Source: Geosiphon pyriformis | Lineage: Eukaryota; Glomeromycota; Glomeromycetes; Archaeosporales; Geosiphonaceae | Length of the DNA stretch: 64,000 nt | Reading direction: 5' to 3' | Assembly (NCBI GenBank): GCA_016748015.1 | Contig: JAAOMT010000436.1 | Coordinates: 1,768,032 to 1,832,031 of the forward strand | Part shown: positions 1 through 12,414 of the stretch, in pieces | Layout: each line of letters begins with the position of its first letter | Position numbering within the stretch: the stretch's first letter is position 1 | The notes under the pieces: generated by a model | Database searches by the model: none | Seen by the model: only the letters and a program-made list of their open reading frames with translations | Told to the model about the DNA's origin: nothing | Program-made: the position numbers and the translations under genes

Positions 1-3000
1 TAATTTGTTTTTTGGTTTTGTTAAACTCATGTTTGACTTTGGGTATGGTTTCAACTTTATGAAAAAAAGCACAGATTTCAATAATATCAAAGTTTTACAA
101 ATAAAATAGAATTTTAATAAATACTTAGTCTATAGCTTTGATTAAGACAGTTAGAAAAATTTTGTCCAAGATTTTTTTAGATTAGATTTTATATATTTAC
201 AATAAATTTGGTGTTTTTTTACAAAGATAATTTTTTTGTTTTAAAAAATATATCAATACAGTTTCTTATATTTGTTGTTGACTTAGTAATTAAAAATGCT
301 CTGAAAAAAAATCAAGAAATTTGGTTGGTTTTGTAAAACATATAAAAAGCATGATTTTATTGGTTGGTTCTACTTAAAAACTAGTTTATAGTATATTAAG
401 ATATGTAAAAAGTTTATTAATCTCTTTGACAGCATTTATGCAGATAAAATAAATAAGATAATAACATATTTTGGTCTTATAAATAATTATTAAATACATA
501 ATAAATTAGACCAAAGTAATATGGTTTTTTTTTGGAGAATTTTTTATGATTTTTTTTTGTATAAAGTAAAAAAACATAAACATTTGTGTAAATATTAAAT
601 TAATACTAGATTTGTGGTTAAGATAAATAGAATAAAGACTATAAAAAAGAAAATTTTTTTTTGTAATGAATGTTTCTGTTAATAATATTATTTAAATTAA
701 AAATAATTAGATATTTACACAGTATATATTAAATATTGTTAGTAAATTTTTTCTGATTTACAATATATTAATTAACAATAATAAAACAGTAACTATTTTT
801 ATCAATTGTAAAGTCAAAGATACTATTTTAAAAATCAATAATTTGCCAATTTTGATTGCTAAAAGTAATATACTATATAAGTAATTAAATATTTTTTTTG
901 TCAACTAAAAGTTTTTTTAAGTCCAATTTAGCTTAAGCTTATTTTAATCTCTAGTTTTTTGCCAATATAATGCTAAAAAAAATAATTACAAATAAACAAT
1001 TTTTTTATTTGATATTAGCAATTTTGTAGCTTATAATTAGTTATTAATCTCAATTTATTTTTGTTTTATTAAGTATATATTATAAGTAAGATGCCAAAAT
1101 TAGAAAAAATTTTAAGCTTAAAGCCAATCTGCCAAAAAACTTTTCCAATAAAACTTTGTATTATTTTTTTCTATATGGTTTGAAGTTTTTTAAACAGATT
1201 TAAGTTGAAAAAAAGTTAGCATTAATAATTACTTTTTTTAATGTTTTAAGTATTCTAAAACATTTGTTTAAATACAGATTTTTAAATTTGTAAGTCTTAA
1301 AGTAAGCTCTTTTAAACTTTTTGCAGTTCTCTGTCAAGTTGTATATCAATCTAGTAAACAATTTTTTAGCTAAAATAATAAAGATTTTTTTCCATAATAG
1401 ATTGTTTATAACAAACAATTTGTCTAGTGTATTTTGCAGTTCTGAAAAGTTTTTAATATTAAATATCTTAAAAAAATTATTGTACTATAACTTAGTGTGC
1501 TCTCTAGAACAATTTGGTATTATATTTAATAATAAACTATTGGACAAAAAAAATAATATAATAAACTAAAAATATTTTTTTGTTAATTAAAAAAACTGGA
1601 TCTTAAAAATCTTATATCTTATTGGTTTAATTTGGTTTTAGAATTTTTGCAAAAGATTAGTTTTTAGATAGTGAGTTTTGTCAGAGCTAATAAATTATTT
1701 AGCTCAAATATTCTGGAATTTAATAAGTTTTCAGAAGTATGTAAAAATTTACATAAAATTTGGTTAAGTGCTATTGTGATATATATAGATAAATTCTTAA
1801 GAAATATATATTTTATCAAAGTTGCTAATAAGACTACAACATATTTTTCAGTTATAGATATAGATATTAATGTTATAATTTGTGGGTTTTTATCTTTTAT
1901 AATGGTCAAATTACAGACTATTGTTCTGTTTTTAGAATATATTTTATCTTTTTATATAATGATTTTGTATCTAGATAATTAGACTGCTATTAATATTTGT
2001 GTTTTTAAAACTGGGTTTTCTGTATTAAACTTTTATAATTAGTGTTAAATAGAAAAAAAGCATATTGTTAATTTAATAAAAAATAAGAATCTCTTAATTA
2101 AGTAAATAAAAATAAAGAGTTATTTAAATATTTTAAACAATATTAAAGCTGATTTAATAACAAATACAGCTGCTTATTTTTTTTTGCCAATTGAAGTAAA
2201 TAAATATTATATTATAACTAATAGCATGATTATATTTGACAATATTTATTATTTTGTTTATAATATATATAGATTAATTAGTTATACTTATTGGGAAATT
2301 AACTCTAATTATAATATGGTTTTTTGCTACTTAATTAAGAAGATAAATTGGAAGTTTATTGCAAAGATATAACACTTTAATTTACATATACTGTTTGAAT
2401 TTATTAGCAAAAAATTAATTAATCTGTATATTTATTTAATAAAAGCCCTACATAGATAACTGTTTATAACAGTTTAGAAAAAATTATATAACAAATTGTA
2501 TTTAAGTGTGTTGTATTTACTTTGTAGTAAAATAAAATATCAAATCATGTTTTTATATATGTTAAAGATGCTAATATTTGTAATAAAATATTAGTGGAAG
2601 TCTTAAACTTTTAAATTTTATTGATTGGTATCTATATTTTTTTTTTTGCTGTTTTAAAGTTTTTTTTTAAGTGTTTATTAAATATAGACTTGTATATTGT
2701 GATTTACAAAAACTTTGTGTTAAAAGATTAATATACTAAAGTTATTGTAGCTTTTAAAAAAAGAGTGCTTTTAGCTATAATTAAGTTTATTAAATATTTA
2801 GCAGAAAAATATTACTTAAAAGTATAACTTATAAAATTTAAATATAGGATAAATATAAAAAAAACTAGTTTAATAAAAGATAATAATTTGGTTTTTGATT
2901 TGTTTTATAATTTAATAAAAAGTTTATTAGATAAAATAATTTATTTGCTTAATATTATTAAGTTTTTTATTGTTGGTTTTAATAAACATATGTTTTGTTT

Positions 3001-3190
3001 TTTTTCTGGTTTAAATAATAATATTAATATTTATGTAAGTGTATAATGTTGTTTTATTTGGTTTGAGTAGCTAGCTATATATAATAAGTATATAAGTTAT
3101 ATTTAGTTTAAACTATTTAGTCTAATATTATATGTTAAATAGTAATTAAGCTTTATTTATAAAGTGATAATAATAAAAAATTATTAATAA
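1..3190 (+). mobile_element. LINE-a: eroded non-LTR retrotransposon, 3' half, cut by window edge
   Basis: Degenerate ORF2 of the LINE family whose better copies lie at 26572-33470, 34437-41349 and 47617-54350. Reading through stops, positions 1-480 align with the reverse transcriptase before and around the AYDSVGW block of the 34437 copy. Positions about 660-760 match the catalytic FVDD region, but the two Asp codons read as Asn-Asn (VNNII). Positions 1320-1570 match the RT-RNase H linker (LQFSVKLY...NNFLA), 1671-2030 the RNase H domain, and 2440-2540 the C-terminal zinc-finger region. The ORF ends near 3045 and is followed by the family 3' tail (3046-3180). Most differences are G to A and C to T, with few length changes. 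The 5' half lies outside the window. The copy cannot encode a working protein. Confidence 0.9.
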
Positions 3191-4390
3191 AAAATTCTCT
3201 ATTTTTTGTAAATAATAGTTGTTTTAAAATTAAAAAAAAATTGATTTTTTAATTTTTTTTGTTATATAAACAAATATAAAAAAATGTAAAAAAAATAATT
3301 TTTTATTAGTTTATTATTAAAAAAATTTGAATTTTTCATAATATTAATAATTACATTAAACTTAATTTTAATTTATTATTTAAAAGAACCTTAAATAAAA
3401 AAAAACTTTTATTAAAACCAAAAAAATGTTTTTTGGTAATTAAAAACTGTTTTATGTTTTTAATATTTAAAAAAATATTGTTTTATTGTATTTGTTTTTA
3501 AAAAACTTCTTAAAAATTAAAATTATTTAAAACACAAAAAAAATGATTTTTGATTTTTGATTTTTTTTTAATTGTAATTATAAAAATATAAAAAAAATTA
3601 TATAAAATAAACAAAATTTTGTTTTATTTATAAAAACAATTCAATTTTAATTATTATTTAAATATTTAATAAATTTATTTTAGATATATATTTTTATGTT
3701 TATTTGTATATATTAATATTGCAAAAAATAATTTTAATATTTAAAAACTTTTTAAGGTTTTTTTATTGTTTTATAATATATATTTATATTAATTTTTAAC
3801 AAATATATTGATTTAATACATATAAAAAATTTATACAATCTTTTAAAGTTGATTATTATCTTTTATATGTTTTATTATTTTTGTTTTTAAGCTTTTTAAG
3901 AATATTATAAATAATAAAGTGTAATATTTTTGTTTTTTATTGTATTTATTTGCATTTTATATTTTTTTAATTTATAAATATAATACAATTTATTATTATA
4001 TTTTTTGTTTAATAAAGACATTTTGTAAAAGATTTTTAAAACAAAGTAATTAATAAAATATATAAAGTTTTTTATTAATATTTAATTACTTATTTAAATA
4101 TTTAGTTTTTTAAGTATTGTTTTAATTTAACTAAAATTGGTTAAATTAAATTAAAGTTTATAAAAAAAATTTTTTGTTTTTTTGTTTTATATTGTAATTT
4201 AATTTATTATATATTAGCAATTTTTTTAAATATTTTTACATAAACAATTTTATTTATGTTAAAAACATATTTTTGGTTTAAAGTCTTTTTTAATTAAAAT
4301 TTTTGTAAAATAATATACCAAAAATAATTTTAGTATAATTATTACTATTATAAAAATTTTTAAAGTCTTTAATAATAAATTATTAACGAA
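3191..4390. other. AT-rich stretch with no recognisable gene
   Basis: Long A and T runs with very few G or C bases. I found no coding segment, tail, LTR or RNA gene here. It may be transposon sequence eroded beyond recognition, but nothing in it proves that. Confidence 0.5.
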
Positions 4391-4799
4391 ATTACAATAA
4401 CCTTTACTATTATATCATTCAAATTTTAACTATTAATAAATAAATTAAATGGGCTATAATTAATAAAAAATTAAGAATAATTTTTGGTTCAAATTTCTAC
4501 TAGTAATACTGGTTTATATAATTTATGATAAATAAATAAAGCAAATATAACAATTTCTTATTTTTTATCTCAAATAAAACTTTATTTCACTATTTACAAA
4601 GTGGAATTAATTTGCAGCTTTGTACATAATTTACATTAAAAATAAATCTATCAATCAAAAAATATACCAAGCCAAAGAGTAAATGTTTTGTTTCAAAATT
4701 GAAGTTACTTATTTTAACTGTACAATACAATATCAAAAAGGTGGTAATGGTCATTACAAGAAAATTATGAAAGATGTATCAAAAAATAAAGAGTAAACA

Positions 4800-5215
4800 T
4801 TTCATATTACACAATTGGCAGACATTTAAAATCACATGGATATACCAATTACTATGCCAATGGTGACAAAAGTTCAAAAGCAGAAATAACTGAAAAAAGC
4901 CTTATTTTCTGATGAAACAGTATTTCAACTGTTCCCAATCAGAATTAAACATTGATACAAGAGAAAACAACCAGTTCTTTCAAGATCAAAAGATCGCACA
5001 AAATTATTTGCATGGGGTGGTTTTTGTAAGAAGTTTATTTTATTTTCGGCGTATCATCAATGCTAAGCTTTATATTGAAATTTTGCAATAGCATGTCGAA
5101 GAAATTAAGCAAGAAGTGGCGCTTTCAACAAGTACTTGAAGTTATTGGGCTGTCGCGTTGTCCGGATGTAAATCCTATTGAAAATAATTTCATATTAATA
5201 AAATCTGTTGCTTTT
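4800..5215 (+). pseudogene. Tc1/mariner-type (DDE) transposase remnant
   Basis: Several frames together give a Tc1/IS630-mariner transposase core. A segment near 4820 reads RHLKSHGYTNYYA (the linker before the catalytic core). Near 4905 it reads LFSDETVFQLF, the usual 'DE' strand carrying the first catalytic Asp. Near 4990-5030 there is a FAWGGF-like segment, near 5065 NAKLYIEILQ, and at 5150-5195 SRCPDVNPIENNF, which matches the family's SPDLNPIEN motif with the second catalytic Asp. Frameshifts and stops separate these blocks, so this is dead. I could not find terminal inverted repeats. It lies in the gene island, about 1.5 kb beyond the 3' end of the Opi1 gene. Confidence 0.8.
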
Positions 5216-6671
5216 GGCCTTTCTAACAATAAATTAATCACGTGCTAACCCATCAGAGAACTTTAATCCCTCGGGGTACTTGAAGCAGATAAAAACAAGC
5301 TCAAGTCAGTTAACCGCGGCCAAAAATTAGAACTTAACTATAGTAATTGGGAATTCCTCCCAAAAAAACCAAGTTGCCTTCCTTTAGGTGCAAACGAAGG
5401 AACCCGGATTTATCTATTAAAGACAAGTTTTTCGATTGTATCATGTGACTTAAAACAACGATAGAAGTCGCGATTGGTTGTATTAATCACCTTTAAGAAA
5501 TTAGGAGGTTAAAAAACCCATAATTCTCTTTTTATATACGTACATACATTGCTACAATTTTCTAGTGATGATTTATTTTAAAAAAATGGTGACATTCAAT
5601 AGACATTATTTAGCTTTCAACATAAGAGATATCAGATAAAAAATGAATTATGATTTTGTTACACTGTATGAAGTACAATATTTGTAAAAATAAAGATGGT
5701 TTGTAATTTTTAATGATGGGGGATCGATTGATCAATGAATGATTGATGTACGGTTAAAGTAATGTATAGTAAAGAGAGTAGGGAGGCCGGTGAAGCAAAG
5801 TAATTCTTTCAAAGAGTGTATAATTGACAAAGACAAAAAACCAACTAACAACGACGACAAATCGTGTTAAGATGCAAATATTTTTGAGAAAGGGCTTCCC
5901 AATCTCTTCTCTCTGTACACGCTAACACATGTTATCCAATCCATAAATATTTTATCTCTACCCTACTTCATACTACCAAATTTTACCGCACGTGCTCTCT
6001 AGAGTAACTTATAAAAACTGTTCAACTGTGTTAATAGTGATTTTGATCAGTTCATTATAGTGAACGCATTAAAAATAAGCAGCTAGAGAAATCGAACAAG
6101 GTTAAAAGGACTGGTTCGAATATAGGAGGGAGGTAACGTATATAAATGGATGGTCTTTTTTGGTGAAAGTTGAAGAACTTGATTGTATGCCAAAAATCAA
6201 AAAAAAAAACCTCAAAATTGTTCGGAAGAAAATCAAATGTCAAAATATATATAAGGTAGAAAGAGAACAAAATTTATATTAACTAAATAATGAAAAGGGT
6301 TTTTTTTTTCCAAAACTGCAACTGTGCGGCCACCACTCTTGACAACGTCCCTGTCAGCCTCGACGGCATGGATTTTCGTATCGCATATAAAATACCGAAA
6401 AATTAAAAGGAATCAATCAACTCTTGAAAGGGAATAGACAACATAAAACGCCAATATATACACAAAGGTATGGCCTTCGTCGTTTTTAGTTATCATTGAA
6501 AGGAGAGAATGTATTGATTATGTATTATATAATGATCAAAACAATAGGGTTCAAGACTGAGAGAATTACACGCCTTTTTTGTTGTAACTGTTTTTCGTCT
6601 ATACAAATGTTGATGAAATGGGTATAACGCTCTTTTTTCTTGGTCCCAAGCGAAATAAATCCACTACTATA
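5216..6671. other. Intergenic DNA and probable 3' flank of the Opi1 gene
   Basis: Base composition here is more balanced than in the transposon blocks. No convincing ORF, tRNA or known repeat is visible. The part nearest 6671 presumably holds the 3' UTR of the minus-strand gene, but the poly(A) site is not clear. A short GC-richer patch at 6320-6375 stands out and was not identified. Confidence 0.5.
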
Positions 6672-8739
6672 TTATGAAAGATCCATTTTTTCTTCCTCCT
6701 TTTTCAATGACTTTTTTGCTCGTTTTTTGATGCCTGGTATTCCAGTGGTGCGAGCAGAGTATGGAATGTGATGATGACCTCCATTCATATCCATTCTCAT
6801 GTTCTCAGCTTCCGATTCGTCAGATGAAGAAGAACAATCTTCATTGAGAGTTAAATCTTCCTCATCATGTGAAACAGCAGATGGACGTAAATGTTTACGA
6901 GTTGAAGCAGGACTCATACGAACACCATTGGATAGTCGACGATTACGTGTTGAAGATGAATTGGTGGTGTTGATTGATGGAAAGTATCCGTTACCATTTT
7001 TCCACCCCGCCGGAACTTGAGGAATATTATCAAACTGTAATTCACCAGTTGCCGCTGCTCCACGACTTGTTACCCCCATAGCTTGAAGATAATCTACCCA
7101 AGATTGAGCACGTTCCACAGTTTCACCGAATATAATGGCAACACCTTTAAGCATATCAAGAGATTCATTCGCCAATCTCAACAATCTGCGTGCATAATCA
7201 GTGGTCGTATTGAGTGGATGCTTATTTGCCGGAGCCAATAAAGGTGATGCCATAGGAGATGGAGTTGCCGATGTTTCAGTACGGTTAATTTTATCCCATC
7301 GATTTGGCAAACTCAAAATGAACCTTCTAACATTTTCCCTAGCTTGCTCTGGAAGACATGCACCTGCATATTTACTCACTACTTCAACAACTTTTCGAAG
7401 TGTTTCTACTACTTCACGTTTGATGGATGAAAGTGTCGAACTAGCGGACGTATGTATAAGAGCTACAGATGAGGGATTGGTCAGATTTACGATAAATTCT
7501 CTGAGTACTGACATCTGATGCTCGATATGCTGATTGGCATACTAAATGTCGAAATATGCGGATGAAATTTTTTTGGAACGAAACTTAGTAATCTTCAATT
7601 ATATGAAAGGGATAAAAATTATTATGTGACTTCATGACTTACATTAAGCCATTGTAAACAATATTTCAAACTTTTCATTGATTCCTCCGATACGACGGCT
7701 CCAACTCCTCCCATTACTGTACCTGTTCCAACAACAATTTGTTGCCATCGACTACGTGGAGCAGATGCGGTTGATGAAGTTGATATCGCGGTATTATTTC
7801 CATGGTATGAATATGGAGCAAAGTTTGAAGAACCATTTGATTGTGAAGTACGATGAGGTCGTGAGGCTGGTCGGTAAGAAGGTGAAGAGCTTCGTGATAA
7901 TTCATTTCTTGATTGACGTCTTATCGCTTCATGATCAGTTGGACTATGAGCCTGATTATCTTCGACACCATTGAAACCACCTGTGTGAGTGATTGGTGCT
8001 GCAGCTGGCTGTGTTATTGTAGATATTGAATTTGAATCCATAACACCTGGGAATTTTTGTTCAAGTTTATCCAATCCTCTACATGCATACTCATCTAATT
8101 GTTCAATCTGTGGAATAGTGGCCAAAGGTCTAGATATTGCTTTGATCGATGATTCAATTGTTTCTGCGCTATACTTTAATATCGCGGAATTGGCTTTACC
8201 CTGTTGGTACATATTCATAGCCCTGCTAACAATGGGAATACCGGGTAGACGACCGATAAATCCGTTCGTTGTGGGAGAACTGGGGACAGGATTGATAACA
8301 ACTGATGTTGAAGGTTCCAGAGGTGTTGAATGTGGAGACTGATCTAAAGAAATCATGTTTAAATGAAAAATTGATTAAAAAAAAGAGGTTTTGAAAAAAA
8401 TTATTTGCTATAACGAAATCTGAAATTAATTTGAAGCCTAAAGGATACATGCCTATTGAACCTCGTCTCAAATTTTCCAATACTTCAGCAGCATCTAGTA
8501 TTTCGTCTTCAGCAGCCTCTGGTGTTTTAATACATAAATTGTTTATTGACATTCTAGAGTTATTGGACGAAGTTTGAAGGGGCGGTAAAGAAGGTGGTGA
8601 TAGACTGTTATTATTTGGACGTTGTTCGTCTGACTGTTGAGCATGTGATAGGTTTCCATTTGAAAGAGGAACACTATTGCCGTTAGGGTAAACGGTAACA
8701 GGAGGTGTAGTGTTTGATGTACTTATAAAAGGGTCAATA
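6672..8739 (-). CDS. Opi1-family transcriptional regulator of phospholipid synthesis (5' end lost in assembly gap)
   Basis: Three exons: 8739-8462 (open into the gap), 8343-7643 and 7541-6672, about 615 codons visible. Exon 1 has a Ser/Pro/Asn-rich stretch and then TPEAAEDEILDAAEVLENLR, the start of the Opi1 domain. Exon 2 has the conserved GRLPGIPIVSRAMNMYQQGK block and the YACRGLDKLEQKFP block. The exon 2-3 join gives LKYCLQWLN-YANQHIEHQMSVLREFI. Exon 3 carries the VVETLRKVVEVVSKYAGACLP, FILSLPNRWDKI and YARRLLRLANESLDMLKG blocks, then an acidic Ser run (SSSSDESEAEN) and a basic tail (KKRAKKSLKK) that could be nuclear targeting. In yeast, Opi1 represses inositol- and choline-responsive genes through Ino2/Ino4 and is held at the ER by phosphatidic acid and Scs2. 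The same role here is inferred from family membership. The start codon is not in the readable sequence. The frame is intact, unlike everything around it. Confidence 0.93.
7542..7642 (-). other. Intron between exons 2 and 3 of the Opi1 gene
   Basis: 101 bp, donor GTAAGT after codon AAT and acceptor TTTAG before TATGCC, phase 0. Removing it joins two halves of a conserved Opi1 block (CLQWLN/YANQHIE). The ATG at 7514 is internal to this block and is not a start. Confidence 0.9.
8344..8461 (-). other. Probable intron between exons 1 and 2 of the Opi1 gene
   Basis: 118 bp, phase 1. The acceptor TTTCTTTAG is good. The donor would be the unusual GTTCAA after CGAG, chosen because it is the nearby GT that keeps the reading frame. 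It joins the AAEVLENLRR motif to DQSPHSTPL. The ATG at 8356 lies inside this intron and is not a real start. Confidence 0.65.
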
Positions 8740-9294
8740 NNNNNNNNNNNNNNNNNNNNNNNNNNNNNNNNNNNNNNNNNNNNNNNNNNNNNNNNNNNNN
8801 NNNNNNNNNNNNNNNNNNNNNNNNNNNNNNNNNNNNNNNNNNNNNNNNNNNNNNNNNNNNNNNNNNNNNNNNNNNNNNNNNNNNNNNNNNNNNNNNNNNN
8901 NNNNNNNNNNNNNNNNNNNNNNNNNNNNNNNNNNNNNNNNNNNNNNNNNNNNNNNNNNNNNNNNNNNNNNNNNNNNNNNNNNNNNNNNNNNNNNNNNNNN
9001 NNNNNNNNNNNNNNNNNNNNNNNNNNNNNNNNNNNNNNNNNNNNNNNNNNNNNNNNNNNNNNNNNNNNNNNNNNNNNNNNNNNNNNNNNNNNNNNNNNNN
9101 NNNNNNNNNNNNNNNNNNNNNNNNNNNNNNNNNNNNNNNNNNNNNNNNNNNNNNNNNNNNNNNNNNNNNNNNNNNNNNNNNNNNNNNNNNNNNNNNNNNN
9201 NNNNNNNNNNNNNNNNNNNNNNNNNNNNNNNNNNNNNNNNNNNNNNNNNNNNNNNNNNNNNNNNNNNNNNNNNNNNNNNNNNNNNNNNNNNNNN
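8740..9294. other. Assembly gap (555 N)
   Basis: A run of N that removes the 5' coding part of the Opi1 gene. Exon 1 runs open into it from the right-hand gene side. On the far side (9295-9350, minus strand) there is a short open reading MMMNIAVHMHFEVAAKT that could be the N terminus or only 5' UTR; the gap makes this undecidable. Confidence 0.95.
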
Positions 9295-10390
9295 GGTTTG
9301 TTTTGGCTGCAACTTCAAAGTGCATATGTACCGCAATATTCATCATCATTCATCCACCACATCATAATCAACATCAAAAGACGAATTTGAACATAGTCAG
9401 CCCACCCATATGAAATTACCACCTATTAACAGTTGACATTCATGTGAAAACGATGTAACACTAAGCAAAACACTGGAAAGTTTAAAAGGAAGCCCGTTGC
9501 ACTTGTTCTTGTTATTGTTTTCAGATCATGAATCATTCAGCGTGTCAGTAACACTTTGTACTATCAACAACTGACAACAACTATCAAGTCTCATGGAGAG
9601 TTTCCTATCAGCTGCATGCTTCTCATGATAATTTTTGAATATTTTGGTTATTCAGACTTTTTTTATTTTTTATTTTTATTTTTTAAATTTATTTCATCTA
9701 ACAAAAAGGCCTTTGACCTAGGAAAAAAAAGAAAGAAAATGTAACTCAGTAAAATAGCCAGCCAATCAACCAAAATTGAGAAAAAAGGCGGCGCCACAAA
9801 ATTAGTAAAAAATTTCTCGTAACCCATATACTTTATCTGCATGGTCTATCCTCACTTTCACGTTCCCCTTCCCAAATGACCTGTGTAAATCATTAAAAAA
9901 AAGTGAAAAAAAAAAAAAAAAACTTTTGTTTTTAATTCCCATTTTAAGCGATTCATTTTATAATTTTTCCCCTGTGATTCCTCGCGCGAGATTACTCGGA
10001 AAAGGTTGGTTGGCTTTTATGATCTTCTTTATCCACAGGCCTGTCGGAAACAGATAACCTTATATTACCTTGTGTCCTTGCGTTTTTCTACTTCGTGGCT
10101 CGCTGATCATATGTTTGATAAACAAATAAGCATCTTTCATGATATCTTTTTATTATGTTATCAAAATTTTCATATGTTAATTCCCTTGATGTTACATCAA
10201 CTTCACGTTCTCGTTCTTTTTTTCTTAATTACTTTGTTTATTATAACCTATTTTATATTGTCGAATAATAATAGAAATGAATGGACAACGAACAAAAAAC
10301 TTTAATGGGATTTTAATGGTATTGGATTTTCGGGGGGTTAAAAGTTGTGTGTGCCATTTAAATTTTTAGGGTATAGTCATTAATGAACCT
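9295..10390. other. Upstream region of the Opi1 gene
   Basis: Non-repetitive DNA upstream of the minus-strand Opi1 gene, so it probably holds its promoter and 5' UTR. Visible features are a T-rich tract at 9656-9690, an A run at 9895-9922 and a CCTCGCGCGAG patch near 9980. I saw no clear UASINO-type element or second gene. A 99-codon open stretch at 10006-10305 looks like chance. Confidence 0.4.
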
Positions 10391-10924
10391 CATTATAGAG
10401 ATGTTGAAATCAAAATTTAAATTTTTAACAATTGATTTATTAATGGGAAATTTTCAAACATTACTTATTAATGAAAATTTTTTGAATTATTAAATGTTAT
10501 GTTTGATTCAATTTTTATTCAAAATATTACATATTAAAATTTTAAAATTTATTATTTTACCAAAAAAAATCTCAAAAATATATATTATAATATAATAATA
10601 TATTATGTTAAATAACTTTTTATTTTATTTTAATACACTGTTAAAATTAATTATTAAAAATTTTTATTTATATTATTATATATTTTTTATTTATATAATA
10701 ATATACAAAAAAAATTACATACTTAATTACAAAATTAATTTTTTTAACAATAATTTCTTTTTTTATTTTTTTAATTAAAATTTATTTTTTAAAAAATATA
10801 TTTAAATAAATAATTATTAAAAAATACAATTAATATTTGTTATTAAATTTTAAAAATATTAATTAAAACATAAAAGTTATATTAATTATATTATTTTTAT
10901 TAATAATATAAATTTATTTGTTTT
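10391..10924. other. AT-rich stretch, nothing recognised
   Basis: The sequence changes near 10390 from gene-island composition to very AT-rich DNA. I see no coding remnant before LINE-b begins at about 10925. Confidence 0.45.
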
Positions 10925-11365
10925 TAAATATGCTAAAATTACTGGTAAAATAATCATTGAATTGGTAAAAGACTTAAAGATGGCTTATTGAGCAGAAGTA
11001 TAGATGATAAAAGCCAAATTTAGAATGATTATAGATAAGAAAAATTTAATTGTAAATAATAATTCAATGTTTTTAAAAATCTGTAAGTTTTTATTGTTAT
11101 TTTTTAATAGTATTATTAAATTACTTGGTATTGTAAAAATACATAGTATTAGTTTTGGTTTTTACAAACCTTGTAGTTTTTTTGCTAGTATTAATAATAC
11201 AGTATTTGTTAAGATAAATTTATAGTGTTGTTCTAATTGGTTTCAGTAACTGGTCATGTATAGAAAGTACATGATTTACATTTAGTTTAAATCATTTAGT
11301 TTAATATATTATGTTAGGTGACATTTAGATTTCACTTGTAAAATGTTAATAAAAATAAAAATAAC
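10925..11365 (+). mobile_element. LINE-b: 5'-truncated, eroded LINE 3' end
   Basis: Only the last ~95 codons of ORF2 and the 3' tail are present. Positions 10930-11221 match the ORF2 C terminus of the 34437-41349 LINE (AKFRMIIDKKNLIVNNN..., IKLLGIVKIHSISFGFYKPCSFFAS). The tail at 11224-11360 matches the family tail almost throughout and ends in TAATAAAAATAAAAATAA. 5' truncation of this sort is usual for target-primed reverse transcription. Confidence 0.88.
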
Positions 11366-12414
11366 TATTAAAAATAATAAAAATTTAATATAAAAACACT
11401 TAAAAAGAAAACAAATTAACAATAATAAATAAAATAATTAAAAAAAAAACAATTTTTATTAATATATATTATTATTACTTAATAATTATGTTTAAATAAC
11501 TTAAAATAAATATTTAACAAAATAATATATTTTTTTTTATTGTATTTAACAAATAAAACTCAAACATATTTTAATATAAATAATATTATATTAAGTAAAA
11601 TAATATATTAAAAAAAAACAATTTAATAACATATTTTAAAATTATTTATTATTTATATATAATTTTTAAAAAATATAATAAAAAATTATTATATTAATAA
11701 TAGAAATATTAATAATTAATAATAAAATAACAAATAAATTTTTAATTTTATTATATTAAATTAATAATTTTAATTATAATTATTAATAAAATACTATTTT
11801 TTTATATTTTTATATTATTTATTTATTTTACATTATTTTATTTAATTATTATTTGTTTTATTATTGAATTAATTAATTAAAAAAATAAGTATTAAGATTA
11901 TAATATTAAAAATTATCTAATAAAAAATGCAAAATAAAAACATAAAATTATTTATAAAAAGTTAAATACTTATTAAAAGAATAATCACTAAATAAATTGG
12001 TTATTATATTAAAAAATAAAACACTAAATATTATTAATTATTTAATTATTAAATCTTTGTTTTTTATATAAAAAACTTAAAAATCAAAATTTTTAAACAA
12101 TTTTAAAAAATTATAACATTAAATTACATAATATTATATAATATTTATAACAATATATAATAACAAATTATAATTAATAATAATAGAATAATATAAAAAA
12201 TAACAAATTTTTAAAAATTACTTTATAAAATCGAAAATATATATAAGTAAAAATATATTTAACTTAAAAAAACAGATTATTTAAAAATAAAAAAACAGAT
12301 TAAAATTTAATTAAAGTAAATAAAATTTGTTTTTATTTTTTATTTTAAATAAAATATTTTTATTATTATATATAAAATATTAAATAGTTATAAAAAAAAA
12401 GTTTAATTTTATTA
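11366..12414. other. AT-rich stretch, nothing recognised
   Basis: Extremely AT-rich, with short repeats such as TTATTATTA and AATAATAA. No coding segment, LTR pair or tail was recognised between LINE-b and LINE-c. Confidence 0.45.

Noticed and set aside
1664-1909. Minus-strand ORF of 81 residues
   Set aside because: Antisense to the RNase H part of LINE-a.
6799-8342. Plus-strand open readings opposite the Opi1 exons
   Set aside because: Shadows of the minus-strand gene; none resembles a protein family and they do not match each other across introns.
8226-8552. Minus-strand reading 8552-8226 as a separate 108-residue gene
   Set aside because: Its first part is Opi1 exon 1 and the rest runs into the intron.
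8710-9390. Long open readings across the N run on both strands
   Set aside because: They exist only because N was read as open sequence.
10006-10305. 99-residue ORF upstream of the Opi1 gene
   Set aside because: Hydrophobic, no family resemblance, no splice or start context that supports it. Kept only as part of the upstream region.
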